Positions 7,482 to 14,574 of a stretch of 35,508 bases of DNA are shown here, in pieces. Within the stretch, counting starts at the first letter, position 1, and every line of letters begins with the position of its first letter. The stretch covers positions 1-35,508 of the forward strand of contig JAJDAH010000313.1 of NCBI GenBank assembly GCA_029261965.1. Reading direction: 5' to 3'. The notes beneath the pieces are model-generated. The model had not been told where the DNA came from. It searched no databases and saw only the letters and a program-made list of their open reading frames with translations. Both the position numbers and the translations under genes were made by a program. Source of the stretch: Polyangiaceae bacterium (GTDB lineage Bacteria > Myxococcota_A > Polyangia > Polyangiales > Polyangiaceae).

Positions 7482-9915
7482 GCCGCTCTGATTCTCCCCG
7501 GAGCGCTGCGACGAGCTCGAGCCACTCCCTCGATAGGTAGAAGGCCGTGAGCGCGCTGATTCGAAGCGCCAGGTCGAGGTAGGCGATGTGTCCGTCGTCG
7601 GCGCGCCGCTTGAGTACCGAGGCGAGCGAGTCACGCTGCAGAGTCGCCATCTCGGTGGCGTACTCGGGTCGAACGAGCAGCATCGCGCGGGCTGCGGCCG
7701 CGAGATCCCCGCAGACGAGCAGCCCTGCGCGGTCCGCCGTGAGCTGCATCACTCGGTGTGCGGCGACGATGTCTTCGTTTCGAAGCGAAATCGCCGAGGG
7801 GTCTACTTCCGAGATGGGAATCGATTCGTCGATGGATTTCCTCACCGCATCGCTCGCTACCGCCGCTCCTCTCATGAACTTCCGAACGGCGGGGTCGCGC
7901 ACGCGGCCGAGCAGACGGTCCGCCGCGCGCCAACCCTTGAGCGCCGGGAGCACGGTGAGCGCGATGTCGATGCCCTGGCGGCTCTTGTCCCAAGCTCCGG
8001 CCCAGACGTCGCGCGACGTGACTCTCGAGTGCCCGAACTTGAGATGAGCCACTTCGGCGCCGACCGCGAAATCCAGCTCCCGCGGCCCCAGCACCAGGTC
8101 GGACTCGGGGTCGAGGTGACGACCGCCGATGAGTGCAAACGGAGGGGTGGCTTCGTAGCTGCGCAACCCGACCTCCTTCTGCCCCCGTGAAACGTACCCG
8201 GTGAGCCCGGAAACCCCGAGCACGCGCGCGGCGCGATCGAGCGAATGTTTGGCTCGGCTTCGGTTGTCGAGGCGCTCGCAGTAGTCCCGAAGCATTCCGT
8301 AGGGCGGGATCTCGACGGTGGCGAGCATCGACTGAAGCCAGCCGAGCGGATGTCCCTCGAGTGCCAGCGGATGCCGCACCAGGCCTTCGAGCAAGGCGTC
8401 GTCGAGCGGTTGCGCTTCGGTTTCCGCGGCATCGTCGATGTCTCGACTCAGCCCTCCGGCGGTGAACACGACGTCGAGCACGTCTTCGGCTCGCTCTCGT
8501 AGGCTACCTTTGGCGATCGCAGCGACTGCACGAATTCGACTCTCCACCAGCGGCTCGAGTGCTGCCAGCTCCGCGCAGGTCTCGGGATCATCGCTCCCGT
8601 CGCGGCCGCGCGCCCGCGCGAGCAGCTCGTGGAGTTGGATGCGAACCTTCCGAAGATCGCTGCTCGCCCCGACCGTGAGGTCCGCGTCTTCCGGGGGAAG
8701 AAGATCCTCCAACCCCTCGCGTGGAAGAGCACTCATGCGCGATGCGAGGAGCGACGCTGCTCGGTGAGCGTCGCCGACCGCCAGCAAGTGCTCCGCTAGA
8801 TCGAGGTCGGCTCGGGCAGAGTCGACGAGACCACTCTTCTTCGAGTCGTTCTCGCGGTTGAGCCGTCGATGAAGCTCGGCCGCCCACGGCTCACAGCTGG
8901 CCTCTCGCATCTTCCGAAGGAGCGAGAAGCCTGGTTCGAGCCGAAACCCCCAGTTGGACCATAGATCGGCGACGATCTCGCGGTTCATGTCCCTCCCGCC
9001 ACGCACGGCGAGCGCGCCGAGGGCAGCCGTGATGTCGGGCTTCGCGGGGTCGGGCTCTTCGAGCGCTTCACTTATCAGAAACGCCGTGAGGGTGGCTGTG
9101 GGGTGGCCGCCTCGTCGCGCGTCGTCGATCAACCACCGACAGAAACTCTGGGCCCCCTCGGATCGTTCTCGGGAGAGCCAATTGAGCCGAGCGATTTCGA
9201 GCACTCGCTCTGCGCCGTCGAGCTCGGCAGCCCGGCCGAGCTCGTCGAACAGCGCTGCGTTCTTGCGCGACGGCTCCCATTGCACGCCGCTCGCGCTCCG
9301 CACGGTCCGTCGTCGTCCTTTTCGGGTCCAGAGCCGTCCAGCCTCCAGCTCTTCGGTGCGAACGTCCCCCACGGCGGAGATCGCCACGAGCATCGAGCGT
9401 TTGTCGGTCAACGCGTATCGCCAAGCGCCCGTGGCGTCGGCGAGCACTGAGGACTCGATTGGCGTTTCGGTCTTGCTCACGAGCCAGGCGAGCAGTCGTT
9501 CTTTGCCGCGAAGGTAGCCTGCGACGAACGCCTCGTCGGTGCTTGTCATGGGTTCGAGGAACCTTCCGACCCGCAGCACGACTGGCGCGGTGCCGGGCCG
9601 TCGGAGTCGGCCGAGGGCCAACGCCTGGGCAACCGCGCGCGCCTTTCCGCGTGGAATGGTGAGTCGGTGACCAGCTACCTCGAGATGGTCGCGCCACGCC
9701 CCGGTTTCGTACCGCAGGCCGGGCTCGGTCGTGAGATCGATGACGGCTTGCTTTCCTGCCGCGTCGGCAGCAACGACGAAAAGCCCACGGTCGGTGAGCA
9801 ACAGCGCCGTGCGCTGGTTGTGCCCCGTTGCCGGCTCGACCCTCCCGCCTAGTCGCACCGAAATTTGCACGCGTCCGAGGTCGCGATCGCGAGCAGCGGC
9901 TTCGATGACCTCCAT
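7474..9915 (-). CDS. Large uncharacterised protein with a degenerate M48-peptidase-like region
   Basis: This 813-aa protein starts at ATG 9915 (minus strand). No signal peptide or membrane segment is seen. The N-terminal 300 residues are beta-rich (LLLTDRGLFVVAADAAGKQA) and unrecognised. The middle is helical and repeat-like (DLDLAEHLLAVGDAHRAASL). Residues about 590-750 resemble the M48 metallopeptidase core: LGPRELDFAVGAEVAHLKFG, and later QLTADRAGLLVCGD, which matches the ExxADRxGLL region of that family. However, the HExxH equivalent reads AEVAH (residues 620-624) and the ExxAD equivalent reads QLTAD (from 724), so two of three zinc ligands are missing. I infer a pseudo-peptidase or scaffold. 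The frame is well supported by codon use and length. It is divergent from alaS across 64 bases. Confidence 0.7.
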   Translation of the reverse strand: MEVIEAAARDRDLGRVQISVRLGGRVEPATGHNQRTALLLTDRGLFVVAADAAGKQAVIDLTTEPGLRYETGAWRDHLEVAGHRLTIPRGKARAVAQALALGRLRRPGTAPVVLRVGRFLEPMTSTDEAFVAGYLRGKERLLAWLVSKTETPIESSVLADATGAWRYALTDKRSMLVAISAVGDVRTEELEAGRLWTRKGRRRTVRSASGVQWEPSRKNAALFDELGRAAELDGAERVLEIARLNWLSRERSEGAQSFCRWLIDDARRGGHPTATLTAFLISEALEEPDPAKPDITAALGALAVRGGRDMNREIVADLWSNWGFRLEPGFSLLRKMREASCEPWAAELHRRLNRENDSKKSGLVDSARADLDLAEHLLAVGDAHRAASLLASRMSALPREGLEDLLPPEDADLTVGASSDLRKVRIQLHELLARARGRDGSDDPETCAELAALEPLVESRIRAVAAIAKGSLRERAEDVLDVVFTAGGLSRDIDDAAETEAQPLDDALLEGLVRHPLALEGHPLGWLQSMLATVEIPPYGMLRDYCERLDNRSRAKHSLDRAARVLGVSGLTGYVSRGQKEVGLRSYEATPPFALIGGRHLDPESDLVLGPRELDFAVGAEVAHLKFGHSRVTSRDVWAGAWDKSRQGIDIALTVLPALKGWRAADRLLGRVRDPAVRKFMRGAAVASDAVRKSIDESIPISEVDPSAISLRNEDIVAAHRVMQLTADRAGLLVCGDLAAAARAMLLVRPEYATEMATLQRDSLASVLKRRADDGHIAYLDLALRISALTAFYLSREWLELVAALRGESERLT

Positions 9916-9979
9916 GGTCGAAGCCCGATTAGAGCACGTTCACCACGCGCCGTGCCGTGCTAGAAGCCCGGTTCGCAAC

Positions 9980-12652
9980 ATGTCGTCGACGAGCAACCAG
10001 ATTCGGAAGGCGTTTACCGACTTCTTCGCGGGCAAGGACCACGAAGTGGTGAAAAGTGGTCCACTAATCCCGCCGAACGACGCCAGCCTGATGTTCGCCA
10101 ACGCCGGCATGGTGCAGTTCAAAGACGTCTTCACCGGTAGGGAGCAGCGCCCGTACAAGCGCGCGACGTCGAGCCAAAAGTGCATTCGCATTTCTGGAAA
10201 GCACAACGACCTCGAAGCTGTCGGGCCGTCACCGCGGCATCACACGTTCTTCGAGATGCTCGGCAACTTCAGTTTCGGCGACTACTTCAAGGAAGAAGCC
10301 ATCGTTTTTGCTTGGGAGTTTCTGAGCAAGACCCTCGACATGCCGACGGAGAACCTCGTTTGTACCTACTTCGCTGGAGAAGAGGGCGTCCCGGCCGACA
10401 TCGAGGCCCGTGACCTCTGGAAGAAGGTGACTGGTTTCAGCGACGAGCGCATCATTGGGTGCGGCAAGAACGAGAACTTTTGGCAGATGGGCGATTCGGG
10501 CCCCTGCGGTCCGTGCAGCGAGATCCACATTTTCAACGGCGGCGCGGCGGATTTCTCCACCTTTGGCGCGGAGCAGACTGCCGACGGCCAAGGTTGGATG
10601 GAGATCTGGAATCTCGTCTTCATGCAGTTCGAGCAGAGCCAAGTGGGCGGCAAAACCGTGCTCGAACCGCTCCCGGCACCCAGTATCGACACTGGGGCAG
10701 GCCTCGAGCGACTCGCCTGCGTCATGCAGGGCAAGTTGAACAATTACGATACCGACGTCATGCGTGCGCTCGTCGAGCGTGCTGCGGCGCTGAGCGGCAA
10801 GAAGTACGGCGGCACGATGAGCCCAGACGACGTTTCGATGCGCGTCATCGCGGACCACGCACGCCTCGCGGCGTTCCTGGTGTCGGAGAACGTCGTGCCC
10901 GGACGCACGAAACGGGAGTACGTGCTCCGTCGCATCATTCGTCGTGCAGTGCGCCATGGTCATCGCTTGGGGATCCAGCGCGGTTTCCTCCACGAGGTGG
11001 CTCTCGAGGTCGGGTCCGAGATGGGCGAGCACTACACGCAGCTCGTCGAGCGCAAGGATCTCATCTCCTCGGTCGTCGAAGCCGAGGAGGAGCGTTTCCG
11101 CGAAACGCTCGAACGAGGACTCGGTCTGATCGAAGAGCGGTTGTCGCGTCTCGACTCCAAGTTGTTGCCGGGGGCGGACGTGTTCGAACTCTACGATACC
11201 TACGGGTTTCCAGACGACTTGACCGAAGTCATCTGCGCGGAGCGCGGCTACTCGATCGATCGAGCGGCTTACGACAAGGCGCGGGAGGAAGCTCGGAACA
11301 AGAGTCGCTTCAAGAGCGATTCGAAGGCCGTCGAGCAAGTGTATCGCGAAGCCCTAGGCAAAGTGCGCGGGAGTGTCGTGACGTTCACGGGCTACGAAAA
11401 GAATCAGGGCCGTTCGAAGATCGTCGCCATCATCGTCGAGGGTGCGCTCGCCGAGCAGGCCGCAGAAGGGGATGCGGTGGAGATCGTCGTCGAGCAGACG
11501 CCCTTCTACGGAGAGGCGGGAGGGCAGGCGGGGGACGCGGGTGACATCGAAGCGTCGAGCGGACGGGTGCTCGTGACCGACGCACAACGTCCGGTCAACG
11601 GTCTCGTCGTTCACCGGGGCACCGTTGAAAAAGGGCACGTGAAGGTCGGCGACCGCGTCGACTTGCACATCGACGTCGGGCGACGGGAGCGGACGCGCCG
11701 AAACCATTCCGCCACTCATCTCTTGCACTTCGCCCTGAGAAAGGTGGTGGGTGAGCACGCGCAGCAGAAAGGCTCACTCGTTGCTGCCGACCGTCTACGG
11801 TTCGACTACACCCATACGGCGCCTCTCGGCGCCGAGCAGGTGGCTGAGATCGAACGACTCGTGAACGAGCGGGTGCTCTCGAACGCGCCGATTCAGACGG
11901 AGGTCCTCAGCATCGATGCCGCTCAGAAGCGCGGTGCGATGATGATCTTCGAGGAGAAGTACGGTGACGTGGTCCGGATGCTGACCATCACCCCGGATTC
12001 CGTGGAGTTGTGCGGCGGCACTCACGCCCGGGCGACGGGGGACATCGGGCTGTTCAAGATCCTCAGTGACGAGGGCGTTGCCGCCGGGGTCCGGCGCATC
12101 ATCGCGACCACTGGGGAGGGATCGCTCGCGTATGTCCGGGGGCTCGAGGGGCAATTGTCTCGCGCGTCCGAGATGGCGAAAACCGGCGGCATGGATCTCT
12201 CGTCGAAGATCGAGAAGATGGTCGCCGAGCAAAAAGCTCTGCAGAAGCAGGTGACCGAGCTTCAGCGCAAGCTCATGACCGGTGGGGGCGGCGGTGGCAT
12301 GGGGGACATGCTGGAGCGCGCCAAAGACGTGGCTGGCGTCAAAGTGCTCGGCGTCCGCACCGAGGTCGGCGATCGCTCGGCCATGCGCGAGCTCGCCGAG
12401 CAGCTTCGGGACAAGCTCGGTGAGAGTGTGGTGTTGGTCGGGTCGTCGGTCGATGGCAAGGCGCAGCTCGTGCTCACCGTGTCGAAGGGACTCACGGACC
12501 GCTTCCAAGCGGGGCGTCTCATCAAGGGCGTGGCGGAAATTGTCGGCGGCACCGGAGGCGGGCGACCCGACATGGCTCAGGCCGGCGGCACGGCAGTCGA
12601 GAAGCTCGATGACGCGATCGCCGCGGTGTACTCGAGCGTCGGCGAGGCTTGA
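9980..12652 (+). CDS. alaS: Alanine--tRNA ligase
   Basis: This is an 890-aa class II aminoacyl-tRNA synthetase that charges tRNA-Ala with alanine in the cytoplasm. I start it at ATG 9980; the open frame extends upstream into the divergent gene, but the family begins just before the segment NQIRKAFTDFFAGKDHEVV. The catalytic core has KCIRISGKHNDLEAVG and RHHTFFEMLGNFSFGDYFK. The editing domain has zinc-site motifs HSATHLLHFAL (H576 and H580) and CGGTHARATGD (C678 and H682), all intact. A coiled coil (KIEKMVAEQKALQKQVTELQ) leads through a Gly-rich linker (GGGGGGMGDM) to the C-Ala domain. The length is typical. It converges on murB with an eight-base gap. Confidence 0.97.
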   Translation: MSSTSNQIRKAFTDFFAGKDHEVVKSGPLIPPNDASLMFANAGMVQFKDVFTGREQRPYKRATSSQKCIRISGKHNDLEAVGPSPRHHTFFEMLGNFSFGDYFKEEAIVFAWEFLSKTLDMPTENLVCTYFAGEEGVPADIEARDLWKKVTGFSDERIIGCGKNENFWQMGDSGPCGPCSEIHIFNGGAADFSTFGAEQTADGQGWMEIWNLVFMQFEQSQVGGKTVLEPLPAPSIDTGAGLERLACVMQGKLNNYDTDVMRALVERAAALSGKKYGGTMSPDDVSMRVIADHARLAAFLVSENVVPGRTKREYVLRRIIRRAVRHGHRLGIQRGFLHEVALEVGSEMGEHYTQLVERKDLISSVVEAEEERFRETLERGLGLIEERLSRLDSKLLPGADVFELYDTYGFPDDLTEVICAERGYSIDRAAYDKAREEARNKSRFKSDSKAVEQVYREALGKVRGSVVTFTGYEKNQGRSKIVAIIVEGALAEQAAEGDAVEIVVEQTPFYGEAGGQAGDAGDIEASSGRVLVTDAQRPVNGLVVHRGTVEKGHVKVGDRVDLHIDVGRRERTRRNHSATHLLHFALRKVVGEHAQQKGSLVAADRLRFDYTHTAPLGAEQVAEIERLVNERVLSNAPIQTEVLSIDAAQKRGAMMIFEEKYGDVVRMLTITPDSVELCGGTHARATGDIGLFKILSDEGVAAGVRRIIATTGEGSLAYVRGLEGQLSRASEMAKTGGMDLSSKIEKMVAEQKALQKQVTELQRKLMTGGGGGGMGDMLERAKDVAGVKVLGVRTEVGDRSAMRELAEQLRDKLGESVVLVGSSVDGKAQLVLTVSKGLTDRFQAGRLIKGVAEIVGGTGGGRPDMAQAGGTAVEKLDDAIAAVYSSVGEA

Positions 12653-12660
12653 GCCGTCCT

Positions 12661-13734
12661 TCAGTCGCCTTCCGGAAGTCCGTCGTCGAGCTCCTCGAAA
12701 CCCCAGAATCTGGGCTCCGGCACCAGCCGCACGCCGAATTTCTCTTCGACACCGGTGCGGATCTCCCGGGCGAGCGCGACGACGTCGGTGGCGGTGGCCT
12801 CGCCATGGGCGACGATGGCCAACGCGTGTTTTTTCGACAGGCCTGCGGAGCCCCGACGTTCGCCCAACGAAAAACCCGCCGCCTGAATGAGCCATGCTGC
12901 ACTCAGCTTCGTTCGGGCTCCGACCGGCCACCGGGGCATGGACTCGCCGTCGAGTCGTTTCACGATTGCCTCGAGCAGGGTTCCGTCGACGATGGGGTTG
13001 ACAAAAAAGGACCCACAGCTTCTCGCGTCCGGGTCGAGCGGGTCGAGGACCATCGATTTGCGCTTTCTGACTGCGAGAACGGCGTCGCGGACGGATTGCA
13101 GTGTGGGTCTTTCGATGCCGAGCGCATTCAGATGTGTCTGGACGTCGGGGTGGCTCACCGTGACGGCCGTTCGCGTTTTGAGGATGAACGTGACGGCGGT
13201 GACGACGTATCTGTTCGGTTCGAGGCTCTTGAACAGACTGTCGCGATACGAGAATCGGCACGCTTCGGCTCCGAGCTCGACCACCGCACGTTGGGCGCGA
13301 TCGTAGGCCCGCACCGCCTTGATCGTCTCGCTGACGTCTTGACCGTAGGCGCCGACGTTTTGGATGGGCGATGCACCGACGAGTCCCGGGATCCCACTCA
13401 GGCACTCGAGCCCGGACCAACCGTTCTCCACCGAAAGCGCCACGAGATCGTCCCACGGTTCGCCGGCACTGGCCGTCACTTCTACGCCGGTATCGTGGGG
13501 CTGCACGTCGACTCCGCGGGAGCTCAACTTGATGACTAGGCCGTCGACGCCTCGATCGCTCACGACGAGGTTGCTGCCGCCGCCGAGGATGAGCGACTTT
13601 TCACGGTGACGCTCCGCCCATCCGAGGGCGTCGACGAGCTCGTCTTCGGAGCTCGCCTCGAAGAATTTCGCCGCGCTACCGCCCGCTCGGATGTTCGTTA
13701 GCGGGCCGAGCGCCATCGCCTCGGTGATCTTCAC
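12661..13734 (-). CDS. murB: UDP-N-acetylenolpyruvoylglucosamine reductase
   Basis: This 357-aa flavoprotein performs the NADPH-dependent reduction that yields UDP-MurNAc, the second committed step of peptidoglycan synthesis, in the cytoplasm. The FAD-binding region has SLILGGGSNLVVSD and the segment SGIPGLVGASPIQNVGAYGQ. The YRDSLFK loop marks a type I (E. coli-like) enzyme. SCGSFFVNPIV carries the catalytic serine, and the C-terminal glutamate is in VPEPRFWGF. I use GTG 13734 as the start. ATG at 13716, six codons in, is an alternative, with GAGG unusually close to it. No other mur gene is nearby. Confidence 0.95.
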   Translation of the reverse strand: MKITEAMALGPLTNIRAGGSAAKFFEASSEDELVDALGWAERHREKSLILGGGSNLVVSDRGVDGLVIKLSSRGVDVQPHDTGVEVTASAGEPWDDLVALSVENGWSGLECLSGIPGLVGASPIQNVGAYGQDVSETIKAVRAYDRAQRAVVELGAEACRFSYRDSLFKSLEPNRYVVTAVTFILKTRTAVTVSHPDVQTHLNALGIERPTLQSVRDAVLAVRKRKSMVLDPLDPDARSCGSFFVNPIVDGTLLEAIVKRLDGESMPRWPVGARTKLSAAWLIQAAGFSLGERRGSAGLSKKHALAIVAHGEATATDVVALAREIRTGVEEKFGVRLVPEPRFWGFEELDDGLPEGD

Positions 13735-13743
13735 GCTCTGAGC

Positions 13744-13758
13744 CTAGTGTCGCGTCTC
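13744..13758 (+). repeat. Repeat motif copy 1 (CTAGTGTCGCGTCTC)
   Basis: This is the first of three copies of a CGAGTGTCGCGTCTC-like motif in this intergenic block. The similarity to copy 3 (13958) continues for about 55 bases (13746-13799 against 13960-14013). About 42 of 54 positions match by eye, most strongly in the first 40. Confidence 0.65.
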
Positions 13759-13817
13759 GAAAGTCGCGAAGGGAAATCGCGCGGCGCGTATTCTCGCACA
13801 GCTCGGGATTTCGGCGA

Positions 13818-13832
13818 GAGACGCGGCACTCG
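13818..13832 (-). repeat. Repeat motif copy 2, inverted
   Basis: GAGACGCGGCACTCG is the reverse complement of the copy 1 and copy 3 motif with one or two differences. It could therefore pair with either neighbour in single-stranded DNA or RNA. Confidence 0.6.
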
Positions 13833-13848
13833 CGGTGCGAAGCACCGC
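13832..13848. repeat. Perfect 7-bp hairpin (GCGGTGC-GAA-GCACCGC)
   Basis: A short perfect inverted repeat with a three-base loop. There is no T-tract on either strand, so it does not look like an intrinsic terminator. Confidence 0.6.
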
Positions 13849-13867
13849 AAGGAAAACAGGGGAAGGG

Positions 13868-13954
13868 TCTGTCTAGAGAAGTAGCGACCCGTAACCGCTG
13901 GGGGCCCTCACCCGGGGGGCCGTCGGCGGTTACGATGGTTACTTTTGAGACAGA
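13868..13954. repeat. Long multi-segment palindrome (about 87 bp)
   Basis: Four stem segments nest symmetrically. TCTGTCT (13868) pairs with AGACAGA (13948), AGAAGTA (13877) with TACTTTT (13940, one G-T pair), CGTAACCGC (13890) with GCGGTTACG (13926), and GGCCC (13903) with GGGCC (13917). This gives about 28 paired positions with small internal loops. There is no coding frame with protein-like composition and no T-tract for termination. It could be a dispersed palindromic element (REP- or MITE-like) or a structured RNA. Only one full copy is in the window, so dispersal is inferred. Confidence 0.65.
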
Positions 13955-13957
13955 TCA

Positions 13958-14013
13958 CGAGTGTCGCGTCTCGAGAGTCGCAAAGGGAATTCGCGCAGCA
14001 CGCGCATTCGCAT
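13958..14013 (+). repeat. Repeat motif copy 3 with extended similarity to copy 1
   Basis: It begins CGAGTGTCGCGTCTCGAGAG and parallels 13744-13799. It ends ten bases before the stop of the small minus-strand gene, at its 3' side. Confidence 0.65.
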
Positions 14014-14023
14014 GATGTCGGCG

Positions 14024-14302
14024 TCAGTCTCGGGGCGGCAACGACTTGTGGCGATCGAGAAGGGCGCGAACGCGTGGGAGCGTGTGCACCGTCTCGACTT
14101 CGAGTCCCGCCAGCGCTTCGGCCAGGGCGCCGACCTGGTCCGGGACGCTCCCCCGTTCGTCGAGGATGACCAGGTCGCGACCGTGGATTCGACAAAGTCC
14201 GCCCGAGCGGACCGGCTCGGTGTCGAACGGCTCGACGCGAACGCGAATGCCGAGTCGCCGTGCGACGGCAAAAAGCTCGTCGAGCATTTCCTCCGAGGTC
14301 AC
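14024..14302 (-). CDS. Small uncharacterised protein (92 aa)
   Basis: It starts at ATG 14302 and ends at TGA 14024. The sequence is protein-like throughout: a helical start (SEEMLDELFAVARRLGIRVR), a strand-turn region with GGLCRIHGRDLVILDERG, then two helices (VGALAEALAGLEVETVHTLP). There is no signal peptide, membrane segment or known catalytic motif; the single cysteine is in GGLCRI. The small alpha/beta pattern with alternating hydrophobic residues and codon bias like its neighbours supports a real gene. I do not recognise the family. It is divergent from the HARE-HTH/Mrr-like gene across 272 bases and could share regulation with it. Confidence 0.7.
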   Translation of the reverse strand: MTSEEMLDELFAVARRLGIRVRVEPFDTEPVRSGGLCRIHGRDLVILDERGSVPDQVGALAEALAGLEVETVHTLPRVRALLDRHKSLPPRD

Positions 14303-14574
14303 GGACTCCGAGTATAAGACCTCCGGCCTCTGCTCGGTCCGCTGCGCTTATCGATTCGCCACCGCGATCGGTTGCAATCGGCTCGTTTTCGAGCCCCCCG
14401 GCGGGTGATGGCTCGGGTCGATTGGACTCGCTGCCGTGGCGTGTTATTCGTCCCGGCACGCAGGCGTTCTGCCGAAGGCGGGAGCCCGACCAAACGAGCT
14501 TCCCCGGTCCACGCCTTATCGAAAGAGAGAACAAACAAAAACCATGTTCTCCGTTACCCGAAAGACGAGTTTCC
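14303..14574. other. Divergent intergenic region upstream of the HARE/Mrr-like gene
   Basis: These 272 bases separate two divergent starts. They hold a 6-bp hairpin with a TTTT loop (GGCTCG/CGAGCC, 14380-14395) and an A-rich, purine-rich stretch (about 14518-14542) that suggests an untranslated leader. No confident promoter could be assigned, and short open frames here have no convincing composition. Confidence 0.45.

Noticed and set aside
5427-7634. Long minus-strand frame of about 735 residues antisense to the second kinase
   Set aside because: It is rich in Arg, Glu and His with no domain, as expected for an antisense frame of a high-GC gene; the + strand kinase is beyond doubt.
11795-13456. 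Long minus-strand frame of 553 residues over alaS and murB
   Set aside because: It is antisense to alaS and frameshifted to murB; both of those genes have full family motifs.
14380-14395. GGCTCG-TTTT-CGAGCC hairpin as a terminator or operator
   Set aside because: The T-run is in the loop, followed by C-rich sequence; no gene ends here, and short symmetry alone is weak evidence.
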